In this document: positions 32,251-33,419 of the stretch, one piece after another
Layout of the letters: the number at the start of each line of letters is the position of its first letter
Position numbering within the stretch: position 1 is the stretch's first letter
Virus record (IMG/VR): IMGVR_UViG_3300033145_003170
Coordinates: 1 to 33,419 of that record
DNA: 33,419 nucleotides
Direction: 5' to 3' (one strand)
Source of the DNA: a virus
The notes under the pieces: model-generated
What the model was told of the DNA's origin: nothing
What the model saw: the letters and a program-made list of their open reading frames with translations, nothing else
Database searches by the model: none
Position numbers and translations under genes: made by a program

Positions 32251-33349
32251 CCCGCTCAAGGTTGTTTGGTTGCGTGCTGATGCGGACGAGGCCAGGATCG
32301 ATGGCGACGAGGCCATAGAATGTGGTATCGGTATCATCGACCTGTTGGTCAACGCCGGCCTGGTCCACCGCGCTGAAAATGCCCGCTGCATTCCATGCGA
32401 TGCCTGCGCTGAGCACCATTTGGAAGAGGTTACGTCTATCGAAAGCCCCCAGGGCGCTCAGGTTCGTTCCTATATCTACTGCCCTGAGCACGGTCGTGTC
32501 TTCGTTCACCCGGAGAGATTGAAACAGTGGGTTGTGGATTTCGAAGGTTTAGCGAAGGCTGCGGCCATAGGGCTGGAATTGGCTGGTGACATCGAAGATA
32601 TCATTGCTGGCAGGCTATGGTATCTCGGCAAGAGAACGATCGGCGGAAGGACGCGCGAGGTTTTTCTGGCTAGAGGTACGACAGCAAAGGACGCGCCTGA
32701 TATCTTTGGCCCATGCGAGCGGCTGAACGCGTCTAGTGCCGCGGTACTCATGGTTCCCGGAGAAATGCCGTCAAAGGATATGTGGACCAACGATTCACTA
32801 TCTGTCATTCCGTTTAAACTCGTCGCAAGAATGGAAGATCGGAGCCTTGTTTTCGATCAGGATCACGTTGAGGGTCTGCTCGCCGGGGGACACCGAAAGG
32901 CTCCTGTGAAAGCCCAGAAATCTTTCCCAACACCAGCAGGAACAACATGGGAAGATGTCAATGTTTGGGTCTCGGACCATGACACTACAATCGAGATCAA
33001 GCGCTTAAGCCGTGTTTTTACCTTCCAAGATGCGGGTTTCGAAGAAAAACGGAAACGAGGTGTGCCAGATGCCAAATGGGCCCTTTTAAAAGTGTTCGCT
33101 ATGCACGGCGGCATTATTCCGTTTGACGGATCAGAATTAGACCATGGTACGCAAACAAATCTTAAGCAATATGTCAGCGTCCTCCGTCAGCGAATAAGAG
33201 CCCTGATCCCCGGCATCGATGGCGACCCGATTCCGTATGTCAAGGACGAGCGATCCTACAAGATGCCTTTCAAGATTACGAGTAGGGAGGGCCTAACCTT
33301 CCCCGTGTCCTACCCAAAAAATCCATCTTGCCCCGGAACCCGCCTCTGA
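32243..33349 (+). CDS. Unknown protein B: Cys/His cluster plus C-terminal winged helix (368 aa)
   Basis: GTG 32243 is favoured because GGGGG lies seven bases upstream; TTG 32237 is the alternative. Residues 49-59 (CIPCDACAEHH) and 80-83 (CPEH) form a Cys/His cluster likely to bind zinc. Residues 95-250 are a mixed domain without known motifs. Residues about 275-350 (DAKWALLKVFAMHGGIIPFD, then LKQYVSVLRQRIRALIPGID and VKDERSYKMPFKI) look like an OmpR/PhoB-type winged helix with its recognition helix and C-terminal hairpin, but without a receiver domain. So it may bind DNA. It overlaps gene A and closes the operon. The gene ends 70 bp before the window edge. Confidence 0.85.
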   Translation: MLDPLKVVWLRADADEARIDGDEAIECGIGIIDLLVNAGLVHRAENARCIPCDACAEHHLEEVTSIESPQGAQVRSYIYCPEHGRVFVHPERLKQWVVDFEGLAKAAAIGLELAGDIEDIIAGRLWYLGKRTIGGRTREVFLARGTTAKDAPDIFGPCERLNASSAAVLMVPGEMPSKDMWTNDSLSVIPFKLVARMEDRSLVFDQDHVEGLLAGGHRKAPVKAQKSFPTPAGTTWEDVNVWVSDHDTTIEIKRLSRVFTFQDAGFEEKRKRGVPDAKWALLKVFAMHGGIIPFDGSELDHGTQTNLKQYVSVLRQRIRALIPGIDGDPIPYVKDERSYKMPFKITSREGLTFPVSYPKNPSCPGTRL

Positions 33350-33359
33350 TTTCAGGATA

Positions 33360-33388
33360 CCTTAGGAATCCAAGGCTTTCAATTTTTT
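33360..33388 (+). terminator. Weak terminator candidate after gene B
   Basis: A short stem (CCTTAGG with CCAAGG, one bulged A, loop AAT) starts 11 bp after the gene B stop and is followed, after seven bases, by six T. The stem is weak and the T run is displaced, so termination may be partial. The remaining bases to 33419 show no gene. Confidence 0.3.
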
Positions 33389-33419
33389 CAGGCCAGGAAA
33401 CCATGGGCCGTCATCCCCA

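Noticed and set aside
1-33419. CRISPR arrays, tRNA or rRNA genes, insertion sequences
   Set aside because: No regularly spaced repeats, cloverleaf-like segments, rRNA motifs or DDE transposase genes were seen by eye.

Overview
This window looks like the right-hand part of an integrated tailed-phage genome (prophage) or phage-derived island carrying a defence cargo. The host is probably a Gram-negative bacterium with a fairly GC-rich genome: lambda-type head genes, a GTA-type holin, signal-peptide proteins in the lysis block and a LexA of proteobacterial layout all point that way. Genus cannot be read from the sequence. No rRNA, tRNA or CRISPR array was seen.

Left block (1-12272, minus strand, read right to left): a tightly coupled virion operon. 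It starts with a prohead protease-major capsid fusion that has a strong internal ribosome binding site for the capsid half. Then come two small head proteins, a head-tail connector, a tail-completion protein, the tail tube protein, a tail assembly chaperone with a TTTTTTC -1 frameshift site, the tape measure protein, two paralogous tail-tip proteins (one with an inserted discoidin-like domain), two more tail proteins and the start of a DUF2163/BR0599 protein that runs off the left edge.

Middle-left block (12363-16631, plus strand, divergent from the first): a gpW-like head completion protein, the lambda-family portal, two small secreted or membrane proteins, a one-TM coiled-coil protein, a GH108 endolysin and a GTA-type holin. 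A perfect 12+12 bp palindrome lies between the divergent operons. No terminase gene is visible, and portal and capsid point in opposite directions, which is unusual.

Defence block (16797-26547, plus strand): a small HTH protein, then hsdM, hsdS, a DUF262-HNH gene, hsdR and a zinc metalloprotease. hsdM/hsdS, hsdS/DUF262 and DUF262/hsdR are joined by ATGA overlaps; the peptidase overlaps hsdR by 11 nt. This is a type I restriction-modification operon with a putative modification-sensing effector embedded in it. It is followed by an abutting DUF3800 plus BECR-like nuclease pair (26607-27746).

Right block (27731-33419): a large serine recombinase on the minus strand, ending towards a factor-independent terminator that overlaps the end of the BECR-like gene. 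Next are a ribbon-helix-helix regulator (minus) and a divergent LexA-type self-cleaving repressor (plus). The lexA promoter holds a perfect 16-bp palindrome between its -35 and -10 boxes. Two unrecognised genes follow lexA in what looks like one operon: a 392-aa protein and a 368-aa protein with a Cys/His cluster and an OmpR-like winged helix. This damage-responsive lexA-A-B unit is the best candidate for an undescribed system. The DUF262-HNH insertion in the type I operon is the second.
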